Notes: generated by a model not told the origin, from the letters alone. 64,000 nucleotides of DNA from Burkholderia pseudomultivorans (GCF_001718415.1 NZ_CP013378.1:1054001-1118000); one strand, 5' to 3'; counted from the first letter of the stretch, positions 35,045 to 44,226 are shown. Made by a program: numbers and translations.

Positions 35045-36859
35045 ATGGGTGCGGTCGTCGAACGGCGCTGGGACGAAGAAGTGGATCTGCTGGTGTTTGG
35101 CGCCGGCGCGGCAGGCATGACCGCCGCGCTGGTCGCGGATCACGAGGGGCTGGCCGTCCTCGTGTGCGAAAAAACCGCTGCGGTGGGCGGCATCACGGCC
35201 ACGTCGGGCGGCACGACGTGGGTGCCGGGCACGCGCCTGAGCGTCGATGCGGGCGTTCCCGACAGCGTCGACGATGCGCGGCGCTTTCTGCAGTCGGTGG
35301 TTGGCATGCGGGGCGGCGACGACGCGCGCGAAGCCTTTCTGCAAAGCGGTCCCGCGGCCATCGACGAACTCGCGCGCATCAGCGACGTGAAATTCGTCGC
35401 CGCCGCCGCGCATCCCGATTACGTGAACGGGCCCGGCGCCGCCTACGGCGGCCGCGCCCTCGTGCCCGCGCCGTTCGATGCGCGCGTGCTCGGCCGCGCA
35501 TTCGCGCGCGTGCGGCCGCCGCGCAAGGAATTCATGGGGCTCGGCGGGATGATGGTCGCGCGCAGCGACCTGAACGCGCTGCTCGCGCCGTTCGCGTCGG
35601 TCGCGAACTTCACGCGCACGCTCGCCGTTGTCGGCCGCTATGCGCTCGACCGGCTGCGCTTTGCGCGCGGCACGCAGCTCGTGATGGGCAACGCGCTGGC
35701 CGCACGGCTTTACTACAGCCTGCTCAAGCGGCGTGTCGACGTGCGCTTCGACACGCCGCTGCTCGAACTCGTGCGCGAGAACGGCCGCGTCACCGGCGCG
35801 ATCGTCGCGACGCCGGACGGCGGCCGCAGGCGGATCGGCGCGCGGCGCGGCGTGGTGCTCGCGACCGGCGGCATCACACGCCATCCGGCGCTGCGCCGGC
35901 AGTTGTTCCCGGCCGCCGCGCAGCCGCTGTCGCTGTCGCCGGACACCCATACCGGCGACGGCGTCGATCGCGCGCAGCGCGTCGGCGCACGCGTCGAGGA
36001 CGGCGGCGACAGCGCCGGGCTGTGGATGCCGTGCTCGATCCGCCGTGCGGCGGGCACCGGCTCCGGCGGCGACAGCGTATGGCCGCATATCATCCTCGAC
36101 CGCGCGAAGCCCGGCCTGATCGCGGTCAACCGCCGCGGCGAACGCTTCGTCAACGAGTCGAATTCGTACCACGACTTCGTGATGGGGATGCTGCGCGACG
36201 ACGGCAACGGGCCGAGCGTGCCGGCCCACCTGATCGTCGACGACGCGTTCATCCACACGTACGGCCTCGGCCTGCTGATGCCTGCGCGCAGCGCAGCCCG
36301 CATCGCCGCGTTCGAACGCGCCGGCTACCTGGTGAAAGGCGCGACGCTGGCCGAGCTGGCCGCGAAGCTGCAGGTGGACGCCGGCGGTCTCGCGCGCACC
36401 GTCGAGACCTACAACCGTGACGCCGCCGACGGCAAGGACCCCGCGTTCCAGCGCGGCAGCAGCCCGATGAGCCGCTTCAACGGCGACCCGGCGCAACAGC
36501 CGAACCCGTGCATCCGGCCGATTGGCTCCGGGCCGTACTACGCGGTGACCGTATGGCCCGCCGACCTCGCGTGCAGCGCGGGCCTGAGCGGCACCGCGAA
36601 CGGCGAGGTGCTAGATGACGCCGGGCGCGTGATCCCCGGCCTGTTCGCGTGCGGCAACGATCTCGCGTCGATCTTCCGCGGCACCTATCCCGGCCCCGGC
36701 ACGACGCTCGGGCCGGCGATCGTGTTCGGCTGGCGCATCGCGAAATTCGCTGCGCATGGAGAGGTGGCGGCGGGCGGTCCTACGGCAAGCGGTTCTACGG
36801 CAGGCGACGCATCGCCCGCGGCGCCGCACCGGCCCGCGTGCGCCGACGCGCATGACTGA
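35045..36859 (+). CDS. FAD-dependent dehydrogenase, KstD/fumarate-reductase family (2)
   Basis: This 604-residue flavoprotein has LLVFGAGAAGMTAALVADHE, GGITATSGGTTWVPG, RFVNESNSYHDFV, HTYGLGLLMP and the C-terminal YPGPGTTLGPAIVFGW typical of 3-ketosteroid-1-dehydrogenase relatives. It is more distant from the other two copies than they are from each other. The ATG at 35045 lies eight bases after AAGGAG; a GTG at 35039 is too close. Twin IclR-type boxes precede it. A low-complexity Gly/Thr/Ala tail ends the protein. By family it should desaturate a ring ketone or reduce an enone. Confidence 0.88.
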   Translation: MGAVVERRWDEEVDLLVFGAGAAGMTAALVADHEGLAVLVCEKTAAVGGITATSGGTTWVPGTRLSVDAGVPDSVDDARRFLQSVVGMRGGDDAREAFLQSGPAAIDELARISDVKFVAAAAHPDYVNGPGAAYGGRALVPAPFDARVLGRAFARVRPPRKEFMGLGGMMVARSDLNALLAPFASVANFTRTLAVVGRYALDRLRFARGTQLVMGNALAARLYYSLLKRRVDVRFDTPLLELVRENGRVTGAIVATPDGGRRRIGARRGVVLATGGITRHPALRRQLFPAAAQPLSLSPDTHTGDGVDRAQRVGARVEDGGDSAGLWMPCSIRRAAGTGSGGDSVWPHIILDRAKPGLIAVNRRGERFVNESNSYHDFVMGMLRDDGNGPSVPAHLIVDDAFIHTYGLGLLMPARSAARIAAFERAGYLVKGATLAELAAKLQVDAGGLARTVETYNRDAADGKDPAFQRGSSPMSRFNGDPAQQPNPCIRPIGSGPYYAVTVWPADLACSAGLSGTANGEVLDDAGRVIPGLFACGNDLASIFRGTYPGPGTTLGPAIVFGWRIAKFAAHGEVAAGGPTASGSTAGDASPAAPHRPACADAHD

Positions 36860-36928
36860 CGAACCGGCGCGCACGGCCTGCCATAATGCGACGGCCGCCC
36901 CCGCCCCATCATCGAGGAGGAACCGCTG

Positions 36929-37759
36929 ATGCAACGCATCGTCAACCGCCATTCGCTGAACCTGCCGAAACTGGGCCTCGGCACCTGGCCGATGCTCGGC
37001 GACACGTGTACGCGCGCCGTCGCAAGCGCGCTCGAATCCGGCTATCGGCATGTCGACACCGCCGCCGCATACGACAACGAAGCGGCAGTCGGCAATGCGA
37101 TCGCCGCATCGGCCGTCCCGCGCGAGCAGATCCACGTGACCAGCAAGGTCTGGTGGGACCAGCTGAGCCCCGAACGCATGCGGCAATCGTTCGACAACAC
37201 CTTGCGCGCGCTGCGCACCGACTACGTGGACCTGTTCCTGATCCACTGGCCGGCACCCGACTGGAATCTCGCGGAAACGATCGACACGCTCGTGTCGTTC
37301 AGGGAACAGGGCCGCGCCCGTGCGATCGGCGTCGCGAACTTTCCGCTCGCGCTGCTGCACGAAGTCGTCGACGTGATGCAGGCGCCGCTGGCCGCGATGC
37401 AGGTCGAATACCACGTGCTGCTCGGCCAGACCCGGCTGCTGCAGTTTGCCGAGCAGCACGACATGGCGCTGATCGCGTACAGCCCGCTCGCGCGCAACCG
37501 CGTGTCGACGATCCCGGAACTGCAGCGGATCGCCGACAAGCATCGCGTGCTGCCGACGCAGGTCGCGCTCAAATGGCTGCTCGACCAGCCGAATGTCGCC
37601 GCCGTGCCGAAGGCAGCCGGGAAGGACAATCAGCTCGCCAATCTCGCCTCGCTCGACATCGAACTGGACGACGACGATCGCGCGCTGATTGCCGGGCTGC
37701 CCAAGGATCAGCGGCTCGTGAGCCCGGCGTTCGCGCCGCAGTGGGATCCTGCCGCGTAA
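36929..37759 (+). CDS. Aldo/keto reductase
   Basis: This 276-residue NADPH-dependent reductase has the AKR tetrad: Asp in YRHVDTAAAYDNE, Tyr in the same segment, Lys in VTSKVWWDQ and His in LIHWPAPDW, and the cofactor region VPKAAGKDNQLANL. It resembles 2,5-diketo-gluconate reductase-type enzymes (AKR5 and relatives). It follows the second FAD gene by 69 bp with GAGGAGG before the ATG, probably in the same transcript, and may interconvert a ring ketone and alcohol. Confidence 0.9.
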   Translation: MQRIVNRHSLNLPKLGLGTWPMLGDTCTRAVASALESGYRHVDTAAAYDNEAAVGNAIAASAVPREQIHVTSKVWWDQLSPERMRQSFDNTLRALRTDYVDLFLIHWPAPDWNLAETIDTLVSFREQGRARAIGVANFPLALLHEVVDVMQAPLAAMQVEYHVLLGQTRLLQFAEQHDMALIAYSPLARNRVSTIPELQRIADKHRVLPTQVALKWLLDQPNVAAVPKAAGKDNQLANLASLDIELDDDDRALIAGLPKDQRLVSPAFAPQWDPAA

Positions 37760-37827
37760 CGCCGGCGCGCGTGTCGATCGCGGCGACAGCCGCAACGGCC
37801 GCGCGGACGCCCGCGCATCCCGCCCGC

Positions 37828-39210
37828 TCAGTGCTGCTGCACCGCCGGCCCCGCCGCGCGATCCTGCTCCGCCCCATCCGCCCGGCGGCCGCCGATCATG
37901 TACAGCGCGCCGGCCGCCGCGAGCGCCGGCATCGCGAGCAGGCTGAACACGTCGCCGAAGCGCCAGCCGAGCCCCATCAGCATTGCGCCGACGAACGCGC
38001 CGGCCACGCCGCCGATCCGGCCGATGCCGAGCATCCACGCGACGCCCGTCGCGCGGCAGCGCGTCGGATAGAGACTCGCCGCATACGCGGACATCGACGT
38101 CACCGCGCTCGTCACGACGGTGCCGCACAGGAAGATCAGCGTGCCGAGCCATGCGGCGTGCCCGATCGTGCGGCTCACCACGAGCACCAGCGCACCGGCC
38201 ACGACGTACGCGCAGACGATCGTCCGGTTCGGATTGAAGCGATCCATCAGCCAGCCGGCGCACAGATTGCCGAGCACGCCGCCAAGCGGAAACAGCGACG
38301 TCATCAGCGCGCCGTGCTCGGTGTCGAAGCCTGCGTCGCGAAACAGCGTCGGCATCCAGTTGGTCAGCAGGTAGTAGATCAGCAGTCCCATGAAATAGGC
38401 TGCCCACAGCAGCAGCGTGCGCGTGCGGAACCGTGCCGACAGCACCTGCGCGAGCGCGGATGCCCCGCTCCCGCTACCCGTCTCCGCGCGCGCTCCGGCG
38501 GCGACGAACGTACAGCCGTCGAAACGCTCGTGCGGCGCGATCCGCGCGAGGATCCGCGCGATGCGCTCATGCGTGCCCTGCCGCACGGCCAGATACTGCG
38601 CGGACTCCGGCAGCAGCATGGCCAGCGCGATGGCCAGCACGATCGGACCGATCCCGCCTGCGCTCAGCACGCTCTGCCAGCCGAAGTGCGGAATCAGCCA
38701 TGCCGACGTGATGCCGCCGACCGCGAGTCCGCACGAGAACCCGCAGAACATCGCGTTGACCGCGACGCCGCGAATCCGCGCCGGCGCATACTCGGACATC
38801 AGCGTGACCGCGTTCGGCATCGCCGCGCCCAGGCCCAGGCCGGTCAGGAAGCGAAATGCCGTCAGCGTGCCGATCGACTGCGCGTGCGCCGACACGAGGC
38901 TCCACGCGCCGAAGCATGCCACCGACAGCACCAGCACGGTCTTGCGGCCGAGCCGGTCCGCACAGGGGCCGGCGGCGAGCGCGCCGATGCCAAGCCCGGC
39001 CAGCGCCGCGCTCATCACCGGGCCGAGCGCGCTGCGCGCGATGCCCCAGTCCTGGACCAGCGCCGGCGCGATGAAGCCGATCGCGGCCGTGTCGTAGCCA
39101 TCGGCGGCCACGACCAGAAAGCAGAGGATCAATATCAGCCACTGGCAGGGGGAAAAGCGTTCGGCGTCGATGAACGACTGCACGTCGAGCGTACGCTGGG
39201 GGGTTGTCAT
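37828..39210 (-). CDS. MFS transporter, aromatic acid:H+ symporter type (2)
   Basis: This 460-residue carrier has 12 membrane segments with AADGYDTAAIGFIAPAL, AGPCADRLGRKTV and GAAMPNAVTLMSEYAP, the same landmarks as the first carrier at 20752-22161. It is the last gene of a minus-strand operon with two SDRs, a NIPSNAP protein and a FAD dehydrogenase. CAGGAGA precedes the start at 39210. Likely role: proton-coupled uptake of an organic, probably cyclic, acid. Confidence 0.9.
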   Translation of the reverse strand: MTTPQRTLDVQSFIDAERFSPCQWLILILCFLVVAADGYDTAAIGFIAPALVQDWGIARSALGPVMSAALAGLGIGALAAGPCADRLGRKTVLVLSVACFGAWSLVSAHAQSIGTLTAFRFLTGLGLGAAMPNAVTLMSEYAPARIRGVAVNAMFCGFSCGLAVGGITSAWLIPHFGWQSVLSAGGIGPIVLAIALAMLLPESAQYLAVRQGTHERIARILARIAPHERFDGCTFVAAGARAETGSGSGASALAQVLSARFRTRTLLLWAAYFMGLLIYYLLTNWMPTLFRDAGFDTEHGALMTSLFPLGGVLGNLCAGWLMDRFNPNRTIVCAYVVAGALVLVVSRTIGHAAWLGTLIFLCGTVVTSAVTSMSAYAASLYPTRCRATGVAWMLGIGRIGGVAGAFVGAMLMGLGWRFGDVFSLLAMPALAAAGALYMIGGRRADGAEQDRAAGPAVQQH

Positions 39211-39310
39211 CGTCTGTCTCCTGTAGTCCGTGCGCGGCGCGTCTGCGTCGCTCGCGCACGGGTGTCTCCGTATTTCGTTATCCGTCGCGCGTCGGGATCG
39301 ACCGCGACGC

Positions 39311-40078
39311 TCAGTCCGGCGCGGCTTGCGCAGCGCCGTATGCATGCCAGCCGCCGTCGACGTTCAGCACGGTGCCGGTGATGTAGCTCGCCGCGTCCGA
39401 GGCGAGGAACGCGATCGCGCGCGCGATCTCGTCCGGGTCCGCCAGCCGCCCGAGCGGCGTGCGTCGTTCGATCGCCGCGCGGTTCAACTGGCCGTTGCGC
39501 GCGAGCGTTTCGACCAGTTCGGTCGCCACGTAGCCGGGCGCGACCGCGTTGACGCGCACGCCAGCGCGCGCCCACTCGCATGCCATCGAGCGCGTCAGCG
39601 ACGCGATCGCGGCCTTCGCGGCGCCGTACGCGTTGCGCGTCGGAATCCCGCCCTGGCCGGCGATCGAGCCGAGATTGACGATCGCGCCGGACCGGCGCGC
39701 GAGCATCACGCGCGCCGCTTCGCGGCTTGCGAGAAACGTGCCGCGCACATGCACGGCCAGCAGCCGGTCGAAGGCCGCCGCCGACTGCTCGAGCGTCGGC
39801 GCGTTCTGCTCGCCGATTCCCGCATTGTTGACCAGCACGTTGATCCGGCCGAAGCGCTCGGCGACGGTGCGCATCAACGCGGCCACGTCCTCCTCGCTGG
39901 CAACGTCGACGCGCACGCCGACGTGCCCGTCGCCAAGTTCCGCCGCCCGCCGCATCGCGCGCTCGCCGTCCAGGTCGGCGATCGCGACGCGATAGCCGTC
40001 GTCGGCGAGCCGCGTTGCGCAGGCCCAGCCGATGCCGTCCGCACCGCCCGTGACGATCGCCACACGCAGGTTGCTCAT
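39311..40078 (-). CDS. Short-chain dehydrogenase/reductase (SDR 1)
   Basis: This 255-residue classical SDR has VTGGADGIGWACATRLA, NNAG with Ile-Gly after it, and catalytic Ser/Tyr/Lys in NLGSIAGQGGIPTRNAYGAAK. The C-terminal YITGTVLNVDGGWHAYG is usual. CAGGAGA is placed before the ATG at 40078. It lies between the NIPSNAP gene and the MFS gene in one operon and probably oxidises a ring hydroxyl. Confidence 0.92.
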   Translation of the reverse strand: MSNLRVAIVTGGADGIGWACATRLADDGYRVAIADLDGERAMRRAAELGDGHVGVRVDVASEEDVAALMRTVAERFGRINVLVNNAGIGEQNAPTLEQSAAAFDRLLAVHVRGTFLASREAARVMLARRSGAIVNLGSIAGQGGIPTRNAYGAAKAAIASLTRSMACEWARAGVRVNAVAPGYVATELVETLARNGQLNRAAIERRTPLGRLADPDEIARAIAFLASDAASYITGTVLNVDGGWHAYGAAQAAPD

Positions 40079-40110
40079 GTCGTCTCCTGTTTTTGTCGGT
40101 CGCGCGGTGG

Positions 40111-40452
40111 TCAGCGCGTCAGATACGCGAGGCTCGGAAAATCGACGCGACGCACGATGCGGCTTTCCTGCGCGACGATCAGATGGCCCGATGCCTGCAG
40201 ATAGGCGGGCCATTCCGGGTCGGCGTCGCGCGCGGTGCGGCGCGCATCGTAATCCGCGATGCTGTCGTAGCCCCACAGGTGAACCACCTGGTTCAGCGCG
40301 CCGATGTCGCTCATGTAGAAGCCGACCGGCGGGCCGAGATACCTTACCTGGATCGGCATGGCGAGCCGGTCGAAGATCTCGAGGAATTCCGCCATCCCGC
40401 GCGGGCGGATCGTGTAGATGCGGTGGTCGATGAAGGCTTTCGAGTCAGGCAT
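40111..40452 (-). CDS. NIPSNAP-family protein, single domain
   Basis: This 113-residue protein is one NIPSNAP domain: FIDHRIYTIRPRGMAEFLEIFD, the GFYMSDIGALNQVVHLWGYDS core and a closing SRIVRRVDFPSL. It lies 14 bp downstream of the third FAD dehydrogenase. The pairing of FAD protein and NIPSNAP protein occurs twice in this region, which argues that the two act together, for example in product release or in protecting an unstable enone. No catalytic role is established for the family. Confidence 0.88.
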   Translation of the reverse strand: MPDSKAFIDHRIYTIRPRGMAEFLEIFDRLAMPIQVRYLGPPVGFYMSDIGALNQVVHLWGYDSIADYDARRTARDADPEWPAYLQASGHLIVAQESRIVRRVDFPSLAYLTR

Positions 40453-40466
40453 GGTGAACTCCGGAG

Positions 40467-42230
40467 TCAGGCCGTCGCGCGCGCGGCGGCGGCGTGCGTT
40501 TCGGCAACGGCGGGCGTCGGGTCGGCGATGCCGGCGATGTGGCGGGCGGTCAGGTACCCGAACGTCATGATCGGCCCGAGCGTGATGCCCGCGCCCGGAT
40601 AGTTGCCGCCCATGATGCTGGCGCGGTCGTTGCCGACCGCGTAGAGCCCGGCGATCGGCCGGTCGTCGGCCGCCAGTACCTGCCCGGGCACGTTGGTGCG
40701 AATCCCGTCGAACGTGCCGAGATCGCCCATCAGCACCTTCAGCGCGTAGTACGGGCCGTCGCCGAGCGGCGCCACGCACGGGTTCGGATGATGGTCCGGG
40801 TCGCCGAGATAGCGGTTGAACGACGTCGTGCCGCGGCCGAACGCCGGGTCCTCGCCGCGTACGGCGCCTTCGTTGTAGCGGCGCACGGTGGCCGCGAGAT
40901 TCGCTGCGTCGATGCCGGCCCGCTGCGCGAGTTCCGCGAGCGTGTCGCCCTTGACCAGATAGCCGTTGCGCAGTAGCGGCCCGAGCGGCACCGGCGCGGG
41001 CTTCGCGAAGCCGAGGCCGTACTTGCGGATCGTCGCGTGATCGCAGACGAGCCACATCGCGGTCTCGGCGTCGTCGCGGCACGCGTCGATCATCGCGGCG
41101 CCGACGTCGTGGTAAGAATTCGATTCGTTGGTGAAACGCGTGCCGCGCCGCGTGACGCCGATCACCCCGGGCTTGTAGCGGTCGAGCAGATGCGGAAACA
41201 CGCCGAAGCGTCCGTCGCCGAACGGTACGCGCGACACCGGCATCCATGCGGCCGGCTGCGGATAGCGGATCTCGACGCGGCCGCCGACGCGCTCGGCCAG
41301 CTTCGCGCCGTCGCCGGTATTGCCGACCGGCACCGGCGACACGTGCTCGCCGCCGCGCGCGACGTGCGGATACGCGTGGGCAATGCGCGCCACGTCGTGC
41401 GAGAAGCCGCCGCATGCGAGCACGACCGCCCGCCGCGCAACGATGCCGGTCGGCACGCCTTCGACATCGACCGTCGCGCCGACGATCCGCCCGTCGCGCA
41501 TCGTGAGCTCGCGCGCAGCGGCATTCGTGAGGATCGGGATGCCGAGGTCCAGAGCCGACTTGGCGAGCCGCGCGGCGAGCGCATTGCCGCTCGTGATCTG
41601 CACGCCGCGGCGATACAGTGCGAGATCCTTCAGATGCGACGCGAGCCGCTTCGTCACGTACCACGCCGACTTCAGCGAGCGCGTCGCATTGAAGAAATGC
41701 CGGAGGTCCGCGTTCGACGAATTGAACATCATGCCGATGAACGTGATGGTCTTCAGCGGCGGACGCAGGCGCTCGAGATCGCGCCCGAGGCCGCGCGCGT
41801 CGAACGGCGCGGCGACCACCGAGCGGCCGATGTCGACGCCGCCCGGCAGGTTCGGGTGATAGTCCGGATAGAGCGTCGGGACGAATTTCACGTCGGTTTC
41901 CCGTTCGAAGAAGTCGAGCATCGCCGGGCCGTGTTCGAGAAAGGCCTCGATCGCGTCGTCGTCGTAGAACGCGCCTGCTTCGCCGCGCAGATAGGTGCGT
42001 GCGGCCTCGCGCGTGTCGCGCACGCCGTTCGCCAACGCATGGCGATTGCCGGGAATCCACAGCACGCCGCCGGAAAAAGCCGTCGTGCCGCCGAAGCACG
42101 CTTCCTTCTCGACGACGATGACGTCGAGCCCCGCCTTGCGCGCGGTAATCGCGGTGGACAGGCCGCCTGCTCCCGATCCGATCACGAGCAGGTCGCAGGT
42201 GAGTTGGGTAGAGCGCTGCTGGTCGCTCAT
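40467..42230 (-). CDS. FAD-dependent dehydrogenase, KstD/fumarate-reductase family (3)
   Basis: This 587-residue flavoprotein is clearly paralogous to copy 1: LLVIGSGAGGLSTAITARKA, GGTTAFSGGVLWIPG, RFTNESNSYHDV, RKYGLGFAKP and GGNYPGAGITLGPIMTFGYL. A strong GGAGGAG ribosome site precedes the start at 42230. It is second in a minus-strand operon (SDR, FAD, NIPSNAP, SDR, MFS) divergent from an AraC regulator. Conserved Tyr in NSYHD and YPGAG corresponds to the active-site region of ketosteroid dehydrogenases. Substrate unknown. Confidence 0.9.
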   Translation of the reverse strand: MSDQQRSTQLTCDLLVIGSGAGGLSTAITARKAGLDVIVVEKEACFGGTTAFSGGVLWIPGNRHALANGVRDTREAARTYLRGEAGAFYDDDAIEAFLEHGPAMLDFFERETDVKFVPTLYPDYHPNLPGGVDIGRSVVAAPFDARGLGRDLERLRPPLKTITFIGMMFNSSNADLRHFFNATRSLKSAWYVTKRLASHLKDLALYRRGVQITSGNALAARLAKSALDLGIPILTNAAARELTMRDGRIVGATVDVEGVPTGIVARRAVVLACGGFSHDVARIAHAYPHVARGGEHVSPVPVGNTGDGAKLAERVGGRVEIRYPQPAAWMPVSRVPFGDGRFGVFPHLLDRYKPGVIGVTRRGTRFTNESNSYHDVGAAMIDACRDDAETAMWLVCDHATIRKYGLGFAKPAPVPLGPLLRNGYLVKGDTLAELAQRAGIDAANLAATVRRYNEGAVRGEDPAFGRGTTSFNRYLGDPDHHPNPCVAPLGDGPYYALKVLMGDLGTFDGIRTNVPGQVLAADDRPIAGLYAVGNDRASIMGGNYPGAGITLGPIMTFGYLTARHIAGIADPTPAVAETHAAAARATA

Positions 42231-42319
42231 GGTGTTCTCCTCCTTCCGATGGCGGTGCCGCTCGACCGCGCCGCACGTTCGCGGGCGGCCTTGTGTGCGG
42301 CGCACGCCATGTCGTTGAA

Positions 42320-43147
42320 TTACTTCGCGCCCGCTTCGTAGCCGGGCCGCGGAACCAGGTCCATCAGCATCGCGTCGAGGCCGCCGTCGACGACCAGCTC
42401 CGCACCGTTTACATAGCCCGCGCGCGGGCTGGCGAGAAACGCGACGACGTTCGCGATGTCGTCGGGACGCCCGATGCGCCGGCTGGCGGTCATCGCGCTG
42501 CGGCGCGCCTCGATGTCGCCGTCCGCATAGAACGACTCGGACAGCGGCGTGCGGATCATGCCGGGGCACACGGTATTGCTGCGGATCCCGCGCGGCCCCC
42601 ATTCGGCCGCGAGCTGGCGCGCCAGCATCGCGACCGCCGCCTTGCTCGCGCTGTACGCGCCGCTGTGCGTCTGCGGATGGCGCGCCGCGATCGACGCGAC
42701 GTGGACGATCGCTCCCGAGCCGCGCGCGAGCATCGCGCGGCCGAACGCCTGCGCGCACAGCATGTAGCCGGTGAGATTGACCTGCAGCATCGCATTCCAC
42801 GCATCGAGGTCGATCGTCTCGATGCCGCCGGCGCGCAGCAGCCCCGCGTTGTTGACGAGCACGTCCGGTGCGCCGAGCTCGCGCTGCACGTGCTCGGCCG
42901 CCTGCGCGACGCTGGCGCGGTCGCCGATGTCGCATGCGATCGCAACGACGTCGCCGCCGCTGCCGCGCAGCCGTTCGGCCAGCGCGATCGTACGGTCCGC
43001 ATCGCGGTCGAGCAGTGCGACGCGTGCGCCGGCCGCGACCAGCGTTTGCGCGATCGACGCGCCGATGCCGCCCGCCGCGCCCGTCACGACGCATACCTGC
43101 CGGCCGAGCTGAAGCCAGTCCGGCTGGTGATTGCCTGTCTCCGACAT
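42320..43147 (-). CDS. Short-chain dehydrogenase/reductase (SDR 2)
   Basis: This 275-residue SDR has VCVVTGAAGGIGASIAQTLV, NNAGLLRAGG and the catalytic Tyr/Lys in THSGAYSASKAAV, ending NGAELVVDGGLDAM. AAGGA precedes the ATG at 43147. It is the first gene of the minus-strand FAD/NIPSNAP operon and shares a divergent promoter with the AraC regulator gene. The N-terminal 15 residues precede the Rossmann fold and are not conserved in the family. Confidence 0.92.
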   Translation of the reverse strand: MSETGNHQPDWLQLGRQVCVVTGAAGGIGASIAQTLVAAGARVALLDRDADRTIALAERLRGSGGDVVAIACDIGDRASVAQAAEHVQRELGAPDVLVNNAGLLRAGGIETIDLDAWNAMLQVNLTGYMLCAQAFGRAMLARGSGAIVHVASIAARHPQTHSGAYSASKAAVAMLARQLAAEWGPRGIRSNTVCPGMIRTPLSESFYADGDIEARRSAMTASRRIGRPDDIANVVAFLASPRAGYVNGAELVVDGGLDAMLMDLVPRPGYEAGAK

Positions 43148-43276
43148 ATGATTCGTGATCCTTTCTAATGAATGGCGATATATTCCGGTGCATCTCGTAT
43201 GGAGGGTTCGGTCGCGGCTGCGATGCACATGGGCCGCGCCGGTGAGAAAAGTATAGAAGCGCGTCATGTGCGAAAA

Positions 43277-43307
43277 CTGGACAAACGCATCAGGCAACAG
43301 GACAATT
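43277..43307. promoter_or_regulatory. Direct repeats in AraC/SDR divergent promoter
   Basis: CTGGACAAAC (43277-43286) and CAGGACAATT (43298-43307) share GGACAA, 21 bp apart in direct orientation. That is the spacing often seen for the two half-sites of an AraC-family dimer. They lie just upstream of the AraC ribosome site. A weak IclR-like match (TGGCG-ATATA-TTCCG) is at 43173-43187 in the same gap. Confidence 0.4.
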
Positions 43308-43329
43308 TGTACACAGGAGGCCAGCCGAC

Positions 43330-44226
43330 ATGAGGAGAATCCCTAACTACGATCTGTATGGCGAATCGGCCCGTCCGCCCTGGTACGACGCGTTCAACTT
43401 CGAATGGATCCCGGAGCGCAGCCGGCCCAACGACTGGCATATCGCCGCGCACCGGCACGATGCGCTATTGCAGATTTTGTACATTCGCGACGGCAGCGGG
43501 CATGTCGTGATCGAGAGCGAAAAGCACCCGTTCGCGCCGCCGTGCCTCGTGCTGCTGCCCGCGCAGACCGTGCATGCGTTCGAGTTCTCGCCGGAGATCG
43601 ACGGCTTGGTGATCACCGTCGCGCAACGTGCGCCCGACGCACTGCTGAAGGTCGTCGCGCCCGGCGTGCTGCCGGTCCTGCAGCGCGCCGCGGTGATTCC
43701 GGTCCGGGGGCCGGACGCGAGCGTGTCGATGCTGATGCCGCTTTTCTCGCTGCTCGAACAGGAATTCCGCGGCGCGTCGCGCGGACGCGGCGCCGCCGGA
43801 ATGGCGCTGCTGGTCGCGCTGCTCGTGCATGTCGCGCGCCTGAGCGATCTCGCGGCGGCGCCGCCGCATGCACTCACCGACCGGCGCGGCACGCTGCTGC
43901 GACGCTTTCACGAGCTGATCGCCGCGCACTTTCGCGAGCACCAGCCGGTCGAGTTCTACGCGGAGCGCCTCGGCGTGACCGCCGCGCAGCTCGCGCGCGT
44001 CTGCCGCGAGGAACTGGGCATCCCGACGACGGCCGTCATCAACGAACACCTGATTCGCGAAGCGCAGCGCGATCTCGTCTATTCGAACCTGAGCGTCAAG
44101 CAGATCGCGCACGAAATGGGCTTCGTCGACAGCGCGTACTTCAGCCGCTATTTCCGCAAGCAGACCGGGCTGACGCCGGGCGAGTTCCGCGCGTCCGCGC
44201 ATCGCGACCTGATGCTGGCGCCGTAG
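43330..44226 (+). CDS. AraC-family regulator with N-terminal cupin domain
   Basis: This 298-residue protein has a cupin sensor (about 30-105, HRHDALLQILYIRDGSGHVV and FAPPCLVLLPAQTVHAFEFS) and a C-terminal AraC domain (about 195-292) with two HTH motifs, the second being KQIAHEMGFVDSAYFSRYFR. The layout matches PobR-type AraC regulators of hydroxybenzoate hydroxylase genes. CAGGAGG precedes the start. It is divergent from the SDR/FAD/NIPSNAP operon, its likely target. The effector is probably an aromatic or cyclic acid. Confidence 0.9.
   Translation: MRRIPNYDLYGESARPPWYDAFNFEWIPERSRPNDWHIAAHRHDALLQILYIRDGSGHVVIESEKHPFAPPCLVLLPAQTVHAFEFSPEIDGLVITVAQRAPDALLKVVAPGVLPVLQRAAVIPVRGPDASVSMLMPLFSLLEQEFRGASRGRGAAGMALLVALLVHVARLSDLAAAPPHALTDRRGTLLRRFHELIAAHFREHQPVEFYAERLGVTAAQLARVCREELGIPTTAVINEHLIREAQRDLVYSNLSVKQIAHEMGFVDSAYFSRYFRKQTGLTPGEFRASAHRDLMLAP

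Noticed and set aside
37828..39210. The two AAHS carriers as an exact duplication
   Set aside because: They share family motifs but differ throughout, so they are divergent paralogues and not a recent repeat.
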